From Microbispora triticiradicis (GTDB taxonomy: Bacteria; Actinomycetota; Actinomycetes; Streptosporangiales; Streptosporangiaceae), in contig QFZU02000100.1 in the NCBI GenBank assembly GCA_003260025.2, positions 1 through 59,787 on the forward strand: a stretch of 59,787 nucleotides of DNA. The letters run 5' to 3'. The position numbers were made by a program, and so were the translations under genes. Within the stretch, counting starts at the first letter, position 1. Every line of letters begins with the position of its first letter. Below are positions 1 to 9,722 of the stretch, one piece after another. The notes under the pieces are model-generated. The model was not told the origin of the DNA. It did no database searches and worked only from the letters and a program-made list of their open reading frames with translations.

Positions 1-25
1 GTCCGCACGGGGTGCCCGTGCGGAC
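1..25. terminator. Strong hairpin, probable terminator
   Basis: An 11-bp perfect stem (1-11 pairing with 15-25) with a 3-base loop lies downstream of the protease gene that ends at 99 on the minus strand. There is no U-tract, as is usual in high-G+C actinobacteria. Confidence 0.6.
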
Positions 26-98
26 GGCCGGCGGAGGCTTCACCTCGCGTGCCCGGCGGAGCTGAGGGCGTGGGGAAGACGCCCTCCTGCCCGGCGCG

Positions 99-1973
99 TC
101 ACGCGTCCGGCTGACGGTGCTGCAACTGGCGGCGCAGCTCGGCGATCTCCCGCTCCAGGTCGGCGACCTGGGGAGCGTCGCTGCCCGCGGGGGCCTGCGC
201 CGGGCCGGCCTGTGACGACTGCGGGCGGGCCGGCTGCTGCGCGTACGGCGAGGGAGCGGGCCGCACGTACTGCGTCGCGCCGTCGGGCCGCCGGGGCTCC
301 GCACCCTCGCCCGGCCGCTGGGGGTCGTACCCTCCGGGACGCGGGGGCTCGTAGCCGCCGCCGGGGCGCTGGGCGTCGCCGCCGGCCGGCGGCAGGCTCT
401 GCGGCTGCCAGCCCTGGGGGAGCACCTGGCCGTTCACCGGCTGCTGTCCGTAGCCGCCGCCCACCTGCGCCGGGTAGGAGGCGCCGTTCGGGCCGGGGAA
501 GGGGCCCCCGCCGTACGAGGGCGTGGGCGCCTGGCCCTGCGGGGAGGCGGACGCCTTCCCGCGCCTGCGCAGCACGAGCAGCAGCAGGAGGCCGCCGCCG
601 ACCACGACCAGGGCGCCGGCTCCGATCGCGAGCCACACCCACATCGGCTGCGGGGTCTCGTCCTTGCCCGACGAGATCGCCTGCTGGGAGTCGGTGATGT
701 ACTTCGCGACGTACGGGTGCGCCGGGAACAACGCCTGGACCTCGCGGAACTTCGGCAGCGCGTCCTTGTAGTGCCGCAGGAAGAAGTCGTCGAGCGCCTC
801 GTTGTACTTCGTCGTGGTCATCGACGCGGAGGGCCTGATGTTCTTCTCGTTGAGCTTCTCCTTGATGACCGAGACCGGGAGCACGAAGCTCTCGTTCTCC
901 GACGCCTCGCCGTTCTCGCTGACGGTGCCGGCGATCAGCATGCCGACGACCTTGCCCGCACGGCTGAAGACCGGGCCGCCGGAGTTGCCGTGGTAGGAGG
1001 GCGCCTGCGTCTGGATGTACGGCACCCCCTCCTGCGTGGTGCGCTTGGCGTTGTACGGCCCCTCGGTCAGCGCGGGGTCGAGCTTCGACTCGACGCTGAA
1101 CCACGGGGTGTTGGTCACCAGGCCGGGGAAGCCGCTGATGTAGAGCGTGTTGCCGGTCTGCACGTCCGCGTCGTCGCCGAGCGGGACCGTCGGCAGGTTC
1201 TGCTGGCCGTTGACCTTGAGCAGGGCGAAGTCCTTGCCCGGGTAGCTCTCGCCCACCGACACGAGCTCGGCCGGGACCTCCTTGGCCGTCTTGTCGACGC
1301 CGCCGCCGGGGAGGCTCTGCAGCACCGACAGGCTCTTCTGCAGGCCGCGGATCTGCAGGTGGTTGGTGTTGAAGGTGACGTAGACCTGCTGGGCGAGCTC
1401 GAGAAGCTCCTTGTCGGCCTCGATGCCCTGCAGGCCGTTGATGATCTCCTTGGCGTCCTGCTTGTTGAACTTCTGCAGCGCCTGCTGGGCGAAGGTCTGC
1501 GACAGCTCGTCGTCGCTCATCTCGACGCAGTGCGCGCCGGTGACCATGTAGCCGTCGGGGGTCACCCACCAGCCGGTGCACATGCCGCCGACCTGCGCCT
1601 TGGCGGTGCGTTCCGGGGTGACGGGCTGGAGGTACCGGTCGACGTCGGCCGCCATGCGCTGGAACAGGAACTTGGCGATGCTGCGTTCGTCGGACGGGAT
1701 CTTGCCGGAGATCACCGCCTGGGTGGCCTCGTCGACCAGCTGTTGGAACGGTCCCTGCTTGACCTGGCTGGTCGGGACGACGACCTCGCCCGAGTAGGTG
1801 AGGCTGGTGAGCTGGACGGCCGGGTGCGTGCGCGCGGCCAGTTTGGTGCCCACGGGCACCTCGTCTGCGGTGTCCGCCGAAGCGGGAGCGGCGGTGACGA
1901 CCACGGCGACGGCCGCCAGCGCGGCCATCCCTCCGGTCAGTCTGCCGAGATATTTTCTGAACGTTCCATCCAC
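99..1973 (-). CDS. Secreted/membrane-anchored trypsin-like serine protease
   Basis: Predicted extracytoplasmic serine protease of the trypsin/HtrA fold. With the GTG start at 1973 it has about 624 residues: a basic N-terminus and hydrophobic signal ending PASA, then a catalytic triad visible as TGAHC (His about 148), GKDFALLKV (Asp about 248) and GNSGGP (Ser about 331). A single membrane helix (MWVWLAIGAGALVV...) precedes RRR, a long Pro/Gly/Gln-rich tail and a terminal Leu/Glu/Arg coiled coil (LEREIAELRRQL). The catalytic domain should face outside and the tail lie in the cytoplasm. The frame stays open to 2102, but the residues before 1973 do not resemble a signal sequence and no clear Shine-Dalgarno decides the start. 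Substrate unknown. Confidence 0.85.
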   Translation of the reverse strand: MDGTFRKYLGRLTGGMAALAAVAVVVTAAPASADTADEVPVGTKLAARTHPAVQLTSLTYSGEVVVPTSQVKQGPFQQLVDEATQAVISGKIPSDERSIAKFLFQRMAADVDRYLQPVTPERTAKAQVGGMCTGWWVTPDGYMVTGAHCVEMSDDELSQTFAQQALQKFNKQDAKEIINGLQGIEADKELLELAQQVYVTFNTNHLQIRGLQKSLSVLQSLPGGGVDKTAKEVPAELVSVGESYPGKDFALLKVNGQQNLPTVPLGDDADVQTGNTLYISGFPGLVTNTPWFSVESKLDPALTEGPYNAKRTTQEGVPYIQTQAPSYHGNSGGPVFSRAGKVVGMLIAGTVSENGEASENESFVLPVSVIKEKLNEKNIRPSASMTTTKYNEALDDFFLRHYKDALPKFREVQALFPAHPYVAKYITDSQQAISSGKDETPQPMWVWLAIGAGALVVVGGGLLLLLVLRRRGKASASPQGQAPTPSYGGGPFPGPNGASYPAQVGGGYGQQPVNGQVLPQGWQPQSLPPAGGDAQRPGGGYEPPRPGGYDPQRPGEGAEPRRPDGATQYVRPAPSPYAQQPARPQSSQAGPAQAPAGSDAPQVADLEREIAELRRQLQHRQPDA

Positions 1974-2105
1974 GGCAGCAATCGTGGAGGTTTGGTCTTG
2001 TTTCTTGCTTGGAGGTGGCTTGGGACTGCTTGGAACCCCTCCCGGAAGCCAACCGCAAGCCTGCCACACAGCGGCCGGTCGTCGCGCACGCGCCGGTGAC
2101 ACGCC

Positions 2106-2134
2106 GACGGCCCCCGCCGGGGGCGGAGGCCGTC
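2106..2134. terminator. Hairpin downstream of aceE
   Basis: Inverted repeat GACGGCC (2106-2112) / GGCCGTC (2128-2134) with a GC-rich inner segment, placed just after the aceE stop at 2151 on the minus strand and before the protease gene. Probable factor-independent terminator. Confidence 0.55.
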
Positions 2135-2150
2135 GATCGTCGTTGTCGCG

Positions 2151-4904
2151 TCAGACGCCCATGGACTGGGTGTCGTTGGTCTCCGGCGTCTGCTGGGCCG
2201 TCACCTCGGTCACCCCGTTCTTGAGGTGATACCGGGCGATGGCCTCCTGCAGCGTCTCGGCCTTCACCTCGCCCCGCCGGGCGAGCTGGGTCAGCACCGC
2301 CAGCGTGATCGAGGCCGCGTCCACGTGGAAGTGGCGGCGCAGCGCCGAACGCGTGTCGGACAGGCCGAACCCGTCGGTCCCGAGCGAGGACCAGTCGCCG
2401 GGCACCCACTGGGAGATCTGGTCGGGGACGGCGCGCATGTAGTCGCTGACCCCCACGAACGGCCCCGGCACGCCGGACAGCTTGGTGGTGACGTACGGCA
2501 CCCGCTGCTCGGCGTCGGGGTTGAGCAGGTTGTGCTCCTCGACGGCGAGGGCGTCCCTGCGCAGCTCGCTCCAGGAGGTGGCCGACCAGATGGCGGCCGA
2601 CACCCCCCAGTCCTCCGCCAGCATCCGCTGGGCCTCCAGCGCCCACGGGGCGGCGACGCCGGACACGAGGATGTTCGCCTTCGGCCCCTCGCCGGCGGCG
2701 GGAGCGAAGAGGTACAGGCCCTTGAGGATGCCCTCCACGTCGACGTTCTCCGGCTCGGCCGGCTGCGGGTAGGGCTCGTTGTAGACGGTCAGGTAGTAGA
2801 AGACGTCCTCGGGCCGCTCCCCGTACATCCTCCGCAGGCCGTCCTTGACGATGTGCGCGATCTCGAACGCCCACGCCGGGTCGTACGACACGGCGGCGGG
2901 GTTCGTCGAGGCGATCAGCGGGGTGTGGCCGTCCTCGTGCTGCAGGCCCTCGCCGTTCAGCGTGGTGCGGCCGGCCGTGGCGCCGAGCAGGAAGCCCCGG
3001 CCCATCTGGTCGCCGAGCTGCCACATCTGGTCGGCAGTCCGCTGGAACCCGAACATCGAGTAGAAGATGTAGACCGGGATCATGTGCTCGCCGTGCGTGG
3101 CGTAGGAGCTGCCGGCCGCGATGACCGAGCCCATCGAGCCGGCCTCGCTGATCCCCTCGTGCAGGATCTGGCCCTCGGTCGACTCCTTGTACGACAGCAG
3201 CAGCTCGCGGTCGACCGCCTCGTACGTCTGCCCGTGCGGCGAGTAGATCTTGGCGGTCGGGAACATCGCGTCCACGCCGAAGGTGCGGGCCTCGTCCGGG
3301 ATGACCGGCACGAACCGCGCGCCGATCTCCTTGTCGCGCATGAGGTCCTTGAGCAGGCGGACGAACGCCATCGTGGTGGCGACGTTCTGCTTGCCCGAGC
3401 CCTTGCGCAGGCCCGCGTACACCGGGTCGCCGGGGAGCTTGAGCGGCTTGGCGCGGACCACCCGCTTGGGCAGGTAGCCGCCGAGCGCCGCCCGGCGCTC
3501 CTTCATGTACGCGATCTCCTCGTTGTTCTCCCCGGGGTGGAAGTACGGCGGGATGTCGGCGTCGAGGTCCTTGTCCGGGATGGGCAGGTAGAGCCGGTCG
3601 CGGAACTCCTTGAGCTCGGCCTTGCTCATCTTCTTCATCTGGTGCGTCGCGTTGCGCGCCTCGAAGTCCTTGCCGAGCGTCCAGCCCTTGATCGTCTGGG
3701 CCAGGATGACGGTCGGCTGGCCGACGTGCTCGCGGGCCGCCTTGAACGCGGCGTACACCTTGCGGTAGTCGTGCCCGCCGCGCGACAGCTTGCGGATGTC
3801 GTCGTCCGACATGTGCTCGACCATCTTGCGCAGGCGCGGGTCGCCGCCGAAGAAGTTGTCGCGGATGTAGCCGCCCGACTCGACCGAGTAGGTCTGGAAC
3901 TGGCCGTCGGGGGTGGTGTTCATCTGGTTGACCAGCACGCCGTCGACGTCGGCCGCCAGCAGCGGGTCCCAGTCTCGGCCCCAGACGACCTTGATGACGT
4001 TCCAGCCGGCGCCGCGGAAGTACGACTCCAGCTCCTGGATGATCTTGCCGTTGCCGCGTACCGGACCGTCGAGCCGCTGCAGGTTGCAGTTGATGACGAA
4101 GGTGAGGTTGTCGAGCTCCTCACGGGCGGCCACGCCGATCGCGCCGAGCGACTCGGGCTCGTCCATCTCGCCGTCGCCGAGGAAGCACCAGACGTGGCTG
4201 CGGCTGGTGTCCTTGATCTTGCGGCTGAGCAGGTAGCGGTTGAACCGCGCCTGGTAGATCGCGCCGATCGGGCCGAGGCCCATCGAGACCGTGGGGAACT
4301 CCCAGAAGTCCGGCATGAGCCGGGGGTGCGGGTAGGAGGGCAGGCCCTTGATCCCGTGCGACAGCTCCTGGCGGAACGCGTCGAGCTGGGCCGCGTCGAG
4401 GCGGCCCTCCAGGAACGCGCGGGCGTAGATGCCCGGGGCCGCGTGGCCCTGGATGAAGATCTGGTCGCCCGACTCCCCGTGGTCCTTGCCGCGGAAGAAG
4501 TGGTTGAAGCCCACCTCGTACAGGGACGCGGCGGAGGCGTAGGTGGCGATGTGGCCGCCGACGTTGGTCCGCGCGTTCGCCCGGGTCACCATGACCGCCG
4601 CGTTCCAGCGGATGTAGGCCCGGATGCGGCGCTCGACGTACTCGTCTCCCGGGAACCAGGGCTCGCGCTCGGGGGGAATGGTGTTGATGTAGTCCGTGCT
4701 GCGCAGGCCGGGTACGCCGACCTGGTGTTCCCGGGCGCGCTCGAGCAGCCGGAGCATCAGGTAGCGGGCGCGGGTGCGGCCCTCGGTCTTGATGACGTTG
4801 TCGAGCGATTCGAGCCATTCGTTGGTCTCGCTCGGATCGACATCAGGCAACTGGCTGGGTAGGCCGTCACTGATGATCGAAAAACGCTGGCGTCCGGAAG
4901 CCAC
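2151..4904 (-). CDS. aceE: Pyruvate dehydrogenase E1 component, homodimeric type
   Basis: Thiamine-diphosphate-dependent E1 that decarboxylates pyruvate and acetylates the lipoyl domain of E2, feeding acetyl-CoA to the TCA cycle in the cytoplasm. At 917 residues it has the full length of the single-chain (alpha-beta fused) E1 family. The ThDP/Mg motif [10 protein letters not shown] is at about 243-252, followed by [16 protein letters not shown] at about 272-287. The GTG start at 4904 has a GGAAGG-like ribosome site upstream. The gene stands alone; the E2 and E3 genes are not adjacent, which is normal in actinobacteria. Confidence 0.97.
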   Translation of the reverse strand: MASGRQRFSIISDGLPSQLPDVDPSETNEWLESLDNVIKTEGRTRARYLMLRLLERAREHQVGVPGLRSTDYINTIPPEREPWFPGDEYVERRIRAYIRWNAAVMVTRANARTNVGGHIATYASAASLYEVGFNHFFRGKDHGESGDQIFIQGHAAPGIYARAFLEGRLDAAQLDAFRQELSHGIKGLPSYPHPRLMPDFWEFPTVSMGLGPIGAIYQARFNRYLLSRKIKDTSRSHVWCFLGDGEMDEPESLGAIGVAAREELDNLTFVINCNLQRLDGPVRGNGKIIQELESYFRGAGWNVIKVVWGRDWDPLLAADVDGVLVNQMNTTPDGQFQTYSVESGGYIRDNFFGGDPRLRKMVEHMSDDDIRKLSRGGHDYRKVYAAFKAAREHVGQPTVILAQTIKGWTLGKDFEARNATHQMKKMSKAELKEFRDRLYLPIPDKDLDADIPPYFHPGENNEEIAYMKERRAALGGYLPKRVVRAKPLKLPGDPVYAGLRKGSGKQNVATTMAFVRLLKDLMRDKEIGARFVPVIPDEARTFGVDAMFPTAKIYSPHGQTYEAVDRELLLSYKESTEGQILHEGISEAGSMGSVIAAGSSYATHGEHMIPVYIFYSMFGFQRTADQMWQLGDQMGRGFLLGATAGRTTLNGEGLQHEDGHTPLIASTNPAAVSYDPAWAFEIAHIVKDGLRRMYGERPEDVFYYLTVYNEPYPQPAEPENVDVEGILKGLYLFAPAAGEGPKANILVSGVAAPWALEAQRMLAEDWGVSAAIWSATSWSELRRDALAVEEHNLLNPDAEQRVPYVTTKLSGVPGPFVGVSDYMRAVPDQISQWVPGDWSSLGTDGFGLSDTRSALRRHFHVDAASITLAVLTQLARRGEVKAETLQEAIARYHLKNGVTEVTAQQTPETNDTQSMGV

Positions 4905-5436
4905 TGGGTCTCGCCTTCCGAGAATGGACTTGGTCTCGTCGGATCTGTTACGTCGGTGTTGCCTGCAGCGATGCGCTCAGCGCTTGGTCGCGGCGTTGCG
5001 GTCGTCTTCCATCCTGTCTCGTCCCACCGGAAAGCGCATCTCTACTTCCCGGTAACCGAGTCGTCCCCGCTGGCAGCGGGTGCGGCTTGGCCTAGACCAC
5101 CGATGGTAGGACGATTTTCGCAGACTGCACATTCCTTGTTGCCCCGGGGTTTCCCCCTGAGCGTACGGGTGGCGTTCCCCCTGGTCACCCCAGGCGCCGT
5201 CCGCTGCCCCCTACCCCCTCCGGCGCCGCTTCACCCGGCCGGGCCGGTACGGGCCCGGCGAGGGGTGGATGGGCGCCGTCCCAGGCGTTCGCCCCGGTCA
5301 CGGGGAAGGCCCAGGCCGGTCTGTGGGTTTACGTAACGTTTTGGTATGAGTTGTCCCACCCTCTGTGGAGGGCAGGGTTTCTCCCCTTTCCAGGCGGCGA
5401 TAGCCGTACCAGGCTCTGGAGAGAGGGAGGAGCGAG
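4905..5436. promoter_or_regulatory. 530-bp divergent intergenic region with palindrome TTACGTAA
   Basis: The region separates aceE (minus) from the DUF1918 gene (plus) and must carry both promoters. A perfect 8-bp palindrome TTACGTAA (5329-5336) sits about 100 bp upstream of the DUF1918 gene and could be an operator. Open frames crossing the region do not look coding. No gene seen. Confidence 0.35.
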
Positions 5437-5631
5437 ATGCAGGCAGCGGTAGGGGACCGGCTCGTGGTGCACAGCGCCGTCGTCGGCGAGCACGAGAAGC
5501 ACGGCGAGATCATCGAGGTCCGCGGTCCCGAGGGCGGCCCGCCGTTCCTGGTGCGGTTCGAGGACGGGCACGAGGCGCTCGTCTTCCCCGGGCCGGACGC
5601 CGTCGTCGTCGCAGCTCAGCGTGGATCGTAA
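5437..5631 (+). CDS. DUF1918 small protein
   Basis: A 64-residue protein starting MQAAVGDRLVV, with the family pattern of a small barrel: GDRLVV, then a HGEIIEV strand and a LVRFEDGHEALVFPGPDA ending. DUF1918 proteins are short actinobacterial proteins of unknown function. The ATG is preceded by a good AGGGAGGAG ribosome site. It lies 9 bp upstream of the YjbQ-family gene on the same strand, so the two may be co-transcribed. Confidence 0.85.
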   Translation: MQAAVGDRLVVHSAVVGEHEKHGEIIEVRGPEGGPPFLVRFEDGHEALVFPGPDAVVVAAQRGS

Positions 5632-5640
5632 TATCACGGT

Positions 5641-6048
5641 GTGAAATCGACGGTGATCGAGGTGCGGACGGGCGCGCGGGAGCGCGTACACGACATCACA
5701 CAGGAGTGCGCCGGCTTCGTCCGCGACTGCGGGGGAGACGGGCTGCTGCACGTCTTCGTCCCGCACGCGACCGCGGGCGTGGCGCTGCTGGAGCTCGGCT
5801 CCGGCAGCGACGAGGATCTGCTGGCCGCGCTCGGCGACCTGCTCCCAGCGGACGACCGGTGGCGGCATGCCCACGGCTCCCGGGGGCATGGAAGGTCGCA
5901 TGTCATGCCCGCACTCATTCCGCCGTACGCCACGGTTCCCGTCCTGGGGGGCCGTCTCGCGCTGGGGACCTGGCAGTCGGTCGCCCTGGTCGACCTCAAC
6001 GTCGACAACCCCGACAGGCGGGTCCGTTTGTCGTTTTTGACCGATTAA
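5641..6048 (+). CDS. YjbQ family protein (UPF0047)
   Basis: A 135-residue protein (GTG start) of the YjbQ/UPF0047 family, some of whose members show weak thiamine-phosphate synthase activity. Family marks are PHATAGVALLELG, the central HGHGRSHVMPAL segment carrying the metal-site histidines, and LALGTWQSVALVDLN near the end. Physiological role is not settled for the family. Confidence 0.88.
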   Translation: MKSTVIEVRTGARERVHDITQECAGFVRDCGGDGLLHVFVPHATAGVALLELGSGSDEDLLAALGDLLPADDRWRHAHGSRGHGRSHVMPALIPPYATVPVLGGRLALGTWQSVALVDLNVDNPDRRVRLSFLTD

Positions 6049-6189
6049 GAGATAACGGTGCGGGTCACCCGTCGTGGCGACCGTTGACGACGACCGGTCG
6101 CAGCGTGTGGACTGTGCCGAAGCATGGCTCTCAATGAGCCGCGACAACCGCAGACATGGGCGGGGTCACCCCAAGCAGGAGGGATGAAC

Positions 6190-6618
6190 GTGAGCGCGAC
6201 CGCGGGTCAGGCGCAAGGCGAGCGCGGCCTGGCCGAAAGACTCGGCCTCAGAGCCGGTCAGGTGGTGCAGGAGGTCGGCTGGGACGAGGACTGCGACGAG
6301 GCGCTGCGCCAGTCCATCGAGGACCTGACCGGCAACGAGCTGGTGGACGAGGACTACGAGGACGTCGTCGACGTCGTGCTGCTGTGGTGGCGCGACGGGG
6401 ACGGAGATCTCTTCGACGCCCTGAGCGACGCGATGACGGCACTCGCCGACGGCGGCCAGATCTGGCTGCTCACCCCGAAGGCGGGGCGCGACGGCCACGT
6501 GGAGCCCAGTGACATCGGTGAGGACGCGGCGACCGCCGGGCTTTCCCAGACGAGCAGCGTGAGCGCCGCGAGGGACTGGTCGGGCACGAGGCTCGTCGCC
6601 CCGAAGGCCCGCCGCTGA
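6190..6618 (+). CDS. DUF3052 family protein
   Basis: Conserved actinobacterial protein of about 142 residues beginning SATAGQAQGE. The GTG at 6190 is chosen because GGAGGG at 6178-6183 gives normal spacing, whereas the ATG at 6184 abuts it. The core RLGLRAGQVVQEVGWDED is followed by an acidic stretch (ELVDEDYEDVVDVV) and a WLLTPKAGR strand, as in the family; the tail SARDWSGTRLVAPK is also characteristic. Function unknown. The gene next to it encodes a peroxiredoxin. Confidence 0.88.
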   Translation: MSATAGQAQGERGLAERLGLRAGQVVQEVGWDEDCDEALRQSIEDLTGNELVDEDYEDVVDVVLLWWRDGDGDLFDALSDAMTALADGGQIWLLTPKAGRDGHVEPSDIGEDAATAGLSQTSSVSAARDWSGTRLVAPKARR

Positions 6619-6625
6619 GCGTCGC

Positions 6626-6659
6626 CCTGCCGTACGGCCCGGGGATGCCGTACGGCAGG
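6626..6659. terminator. 13-bp perfect hairpin after the DUF3052 gene
   Basis: CCTGCCGTACGGC (6626-6638) pairs perfectly with 6647-6659 across an 8-base loop, just after the DUF3052 stop. Probable terminator separating it from the peroxiredoxin gene. Confidence 0.7.
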
Positions 6660-6690
6660 CTGATGGGCGGACACCTGGGAGGGACTGCTC

Positions 6691-7146
6691 ATGACGGTTG
6701 AGGTCGGGCAGCGGGCTCCGGACTTCGCGCTGAAGGACCAGCACGGCGTCCCCGTACGGCTCTCCGACCTGCGGGGCAGGCGAGTGGTGCTCGTCTTCTA
6801 CCCCCTGTCGTTCAGCCCCGTCTGCCACGGCGAGCTCGCGGCGATCCGCGACGGATTCGCCGGCTCACTGCCCGCGGACGTCCAGGTGCTGGCGGTCTCG
6901 GTCGACTCGATGTTCACCCAGCGCGCCTGGGCCGACCAGGAAAATTTCACGTTTCCTCTGTTGTCGGATTTCTGGCCCCATGGTGAGGTCGCACGGGCGT
7001 ACGGTGTCCTCGATGAGGACAGGGGGCTCGCCCTCAGGGGCACGTTCGTCATCGACGCCGAGGGCGTCGTGCGCTGGAAGGTCGTCAACCCGATCGGCTC
7101 CGCACGCGACCTCGACGAGTATCGCAAGGCGCTCGCGGCAGTCTGA
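6691..7146 (+). CDS. Peroxiredoxin (AhpE-like)
   Basis: Thiol peroxidase of the AhpC/TSA family, 151 residues. The peroxidatic cysteine is Cys45 in FYPLSFSPVCHGEL; this block resembles mycobacterial AhpE. No second cysteine is present, so it would act as a 1-Cys enzyme needing an external thiol. ATG at 6691 follows GGGAGGGA. Cytoplasmic detoxification of hydroperoxides is the expected role. Confidence 0.9.
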   Translation: MTVEVGQRAPDFALKDQHGVPVRLSDLRGRRVVLVFYPLSFSPVCHGELAAIRDGFAGSLPADVQVLAVSVDSMFTQRAWADQENFTFPLLSDFWPHGEVARAYGVLDEDRGLALRGTFVIDAEGVVRWKVVNPIGSARDLDEYRKALAAV

Positions 7147-7219
7147 TCGTTTCATCGCCTGACTCCGGGCATTGACATATACGGTTCCGTCCCCCCCACT
7201 CGCCCCATTGGAGGCCACG

Positions 7220-7573
7220 ATGCCCTGCTACAGGTGCGGGGCCCGGCAGATCGACCCCGTACGCGGCGCCAGCCCCTGGAAGCGTGCCGTACGCCGTGAG
7301 GCGCAGGTCCTCGTCTGCCCGGACTGCCAGCGTGTGCACGACCTCGACCTCGACACGTGCGCCTCGTGCGGCTCGATCGCGTTGATCTGCCGCCTGGGAG
7401 AGATCGAGTGCCGCTCCTGCGGAGAGATACGGCTCGCCCGCGCGGGTGAGCCCCTCGTCGCCGCCGGCTCCTCCGGCCCGCCGGGAGCCACCGGGTCTCC
7501 GGGCCCGTCCGGTCTGTCCGGCCTGGCGGCGGAGGTGGAGGCCGCGCTCAGCCGCGTGCTCGGGCGCCCGTGA
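7220..7573 (+). CDS. Double zinc-ribbon protein with collagen-like tail
   Basis: A 117-residue protein. The ATG at 7220 is placed by GGAGG about 6 bases upstream. Four cysteine pairs (CYRC, CPDC, CASC, CRSC) suggest two zinc ribbons, followed by a Gly-Pro-rich stretch (SGPPGATGSPGPSG) and a short C-terminal helix. The last codons overlap the ROK kinase start by 4 bp (GTGA), so the two are translationally coupled. Function unrecognised. Confidence 0.75.
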   Translation: MPCYRCGARQIDPVRGASPWKRAVRREAQVLVCPDCQRVHDLDLDTCASCGSIALICRLGEIECRSCGEIRLARAGEPLVAAGSSGPPGATGSPGPSGLSGLAAEVEAALSRVLGRP

Positions 7574-8541
7574 CGCATCCGCCTGTGACGTACGTGGTCG
7601 CGCTCGACGTGGGCGGCACCTCGATGAAGGGCGGGCTGGTCACCCGGACCGGCGAGGTCACCGTCCTCGCCGGTCGTCCCACGGGCCGGGAGAACGGCCC
7701 GGAGGCGGTGGTCGAGGCGGTGCGCGCCTATGTCGGCGAGATCGCCGGACTCGGGCGGTCGCGGTACGCGGGTCCTCCCGCCGGGGTCGGTCTCGCCGTC
7801 CCCGGCATCGTCACCTCCGCCACCGCGGTCTACTCGGCCAACATCGGCTGGCGGGACGTGCCGGCCGAGGCGTTCGTGCCCTCCGGCGTACCCGTGCGGC
7901 TCGGCCACGACGTCCGTACGGGAGGGCTGGCCGAGAGCGTGTTCGGCGCGGGGCGCGGCGTCGCCGACTTCCTGTTCCTGCCCATCGGCACCGGCATCGC
8001 CGGAGCGGTGGTGCTGCGCGGCGAGCCGTACGGCGGGGCGCGCGGCTGGGGCGGCGAGATCGGGCACGCGCCCGTCTGGCCCGCGGGGGAGAAGTGCGCC
8101 TGCGGGCAGATCGGCTGCCTGGAGACCTACGCCTCCGCCTCGGCCCTGGCCCGCCGCTTCACGGCCCGTTCCGGCCGTACGGCGACCGCCAAGGAGGTGG
8201 TGGAACTCGCGGTCGCGGGGGACGTGGCGGCCGCCGAGGTGTTCGGCGAGGCGATCGAGGCCCTGGCCATCGCCCTCGCGTCGTACGTGCTGCTGCTCGA
8301 CCCCGCGTTGATCGTCCTCGGCGGCGGCCTGTCGGAGGCCGGCGCGGCGCTGCTCGACCCGCTGCGGGAACGGCTGGCGGGACGACTGACCTTCCAGGAG
8401 CCTCCGCCCCTGCGTCCGGCCGCCCTCGGGACCCGGGCGGGCATGCTCGGCGCGGCCCTGCTTGGCTGGCAGGCGGCGGGGGAGCACGACGTGGGCGCGG
8501 ACTGGCCTATCGATGTGCTCAGAGGCGGGTCCGTGTCGTAA
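7570..8541 (+). CDS. ROK family sugar kinase (glucokinase-like)
   Basis: A 323-residue ATP-dependent sugar kinase. The phosphate-binding loop ALDVGGTSMKGG is at residues 11-22; the ROK zinc signature appears as GHAPVWP followed by CACGQIGCLETYAS. There is no N-terminal helix-turn-helix, so it is an enzyme rather than a ROK repressor. Glucose is the likely substrate; N-acetyl sugars are possible. It ends 15 bp before the tRNA gene. Confidence 0.88.
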   Translation: MTHPPVTYVVALDVGGTSMKGGLVTRTGEVTVLAGRPTGRENGPEAVVEAVRAYVGEIAGLGRSRYAGPPAGVGLAVPGIVTSATAVYSANIGWRDVPAEAFVPSGVPVRLGHDVRTGGLAESVFGAGRGVADFLFLPIGTGIAGAVVLRGEPYGGARGWGGEIGHAPVWPAGEKCACGQIGCLETYASASALARRFTARSGRTATAKEVVELAVAGDVAAAEVFGEAIEALAIALASYVLLLDPALIVLGGGLSEAGAALLDPLRERLAGRLTFQEPPPLRPAALGTRAGMLGAALLGWQAAGEHDVGADWPIDVLRGGSVS

Positions 8542-8556
8542 GGTGTAGACCGGTCC

Positions 8557-8631
8557 GGGCGGTTAGCTCAGCGGTAGAGCACTCGCCTTACAAGCGAGGG
8601 GTCACTGGTTCGAACCCAGTACCGCCCACCA
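8557..8631 (+). tRNA. tRNA-Val (UAC), with encoded CCA
   Basis: Complete cloverleaf: acceptor GGGCGGT (8557-8563) pairs with ACCGCCC (8621-8627), discriminator A8628 and CCA 8629-8631. The anticodon arm CTCGC-CTTACAA-GCGAG gives anticodon TAC; the T-arm is ACTGG-TTCGAAC-CCAGT. Its 3' half is the attachment site for the mobile elements downstream, and insertion has left the gene intact. Confidence 0.97.
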
Positions 8632-8638
8632 GCGAAAA
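8586..8638 (+). repeat. att copy 1 (in the tRNA)
   Basis: This 53-bp segment, from the tRNA anticodon loop to AGCGAAAA beyond the CCA, is repeated exactly at 20761 and 30021; 52 bp of it recur at 39850. It is the left boundary (attL) of element 1. Immediately after it a hairpin (GAGCC.CGT / ACGGGGCTC, about 8639-8671) could terminate the tRNA transcript. Confidence 0.92.
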
Positions 8639-8671
8639 GAGCCTCGTCCTCTACCTGGGAAAACGGGGCTC

Positions 8672-8693
8672 GTGCCATTAACGTGCCATTAGC
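8672..8693 (+). repeat. Tandem 11-bp repeat, putative integrase arm sites (left)
   Basis: Two copies of GTGCCATTAnC in direct 11-bp register, 34 bp from the att core. The same tandem pair occurs twice at the right end (20570 and 20660). Their position between att core and int at both ends of one element fits arm-type binding sites; this is an inference. Confidence 0.7.
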
Positions 8694-8711
8694 GAACGCA
8701 ATCGATCTTGT

Positions 8712-9722
8712 TCAGTGACCACTCGCCTCGGTCGGTAGGACCTGTGTGATCTTGCCGTTCATGACGTCGGCGATCTTGTGGTCTGCTTCCGCCGTGCGGT
8801 GCTGGTAGATCATCGCGGCGCGTACGCTGTCATGGCCCATGCGTGCCATCAGGTCGCGGAGGGAAGCGCCGGCACTCGCCGCGATCGTGTTTCCGGTGTG
8901 GCGAAGATCGTGAACGTGGAGACCGGGGACGCCGAGCTTCCGCGTGATCTCGCTCCACTTCACGGCTCGCCGGAAGTTGCTGCGCCGCAGGATGCCGCCG
9001 TTCGCTCCGGTGAAGACGAGGGCGGTCGGTTCCGACTCGGTGAACTGGTCGAGATGCTGACGCAGCGCCGGAATGATCGCCTCAGGGATCGCCACCGTCC
9101 GCAGACCGGCACGGGACTTGGGCGGCCCGACGAGGAGTTCACCCGTGTCCAGCTCGACGTGTTGTTGCCGAACGCTGACGGTCCCGGCGTTCAGGTCCAG
9201 GTCCATCCGCCGCAGCGCCGCGACCTCGCCCCACCGCAGGCTCGCGAAGGTGGCGAGCAGGATCAACGCGCGCAGCCGTACCGGCACCAGGTCGGCGAGC
9301 TGGAAGACCTGGGCCACCGTGAGGACGGCGCCGACGCCGTTGCTCGCCAGGGTCGCCCGCCATTCACGGACCATCTCCGTATTGATCTTTCCGAGGGCGA
9401 CATTGCCGAAATACGGAGCGACGTGCCGCTGGAGAAGCCCGCTGTAGATCTCGACCGTCCGGGGCCGTAGCTCCGTCCGCTCACTGATCCACTTGGCCGC
9501 GTAGTCGCCGAGCTTGACCTTGGACCGCTGAGGGTCCGTCCAGTCCCCGGTGACCATCTTCGCTTCGAGCAGCGACAGCGCCCGCTCGGCGTCGCGTTCC
9601 CGCTCGTATGTCGTCTCTCCGCTGCGCAGCTTCCCGTCCGGCCCCGGATAGCGGATCTGGAAGCGCCCGGACGGCAGCTTGCGGATGCTCCCGAAGCGGC
9701 GGTGGCCTGCCTTATTCGCCAT
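8712..9722 (-). CDS. int: Tyrosine integrase, type A, with shortened core-binding domain
   Basis: Site-specific recombinase for the tRNA-Val att site, 336 residues. All six catalytic residues are visible: R163 (SLRWGE), K202 (PPKSRAG), H271 and R274 (HDLRHTG), H297 (MGHDSV) and Y306 (MIYQHR). The N-terminal arm-binding region starts MANKAGHRRFGSIRK. Related AICE integrases, from memory, carry some 45-50 more residues between EWRATL and VLTVAQVF; here the text runs from SNGVGA directly to VLTVAQ (about residue 132), so the end of the core-binding domain looks deleted in frame. The ATG overlaps the rep stop (ATGA). Activity is uncertain. Confidence 0.88.
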   Translation of the reverse strand: MANKAGHRRFGSIRKLPSGRFQIRYPGPDGKLRSGETTYERERDAERALSLLEAKMVTGDWTDPQRSKVKLGDYAAKWISERTELRPRTVEIYSGLLQRHVAPYFGNVALGKINTEMVREWRATLASNGVGAVLTVAQVFQLADLVPVRLRALILLATFASLRWGEVAALRRMDLDLNAGTVSVRQQHVELDTGELLVGPPKSRAGLRTVAIPEAIIPALRQHLDQFTESEPTALVFTGANGGILRRSNFRRAVKWSEITRKLGVPGLHVHDLRHTGNTIAASAGASLRDLMARMGHDSVRAAMIYQHRTAEADHKIADVMNGKITQVLPTEASGH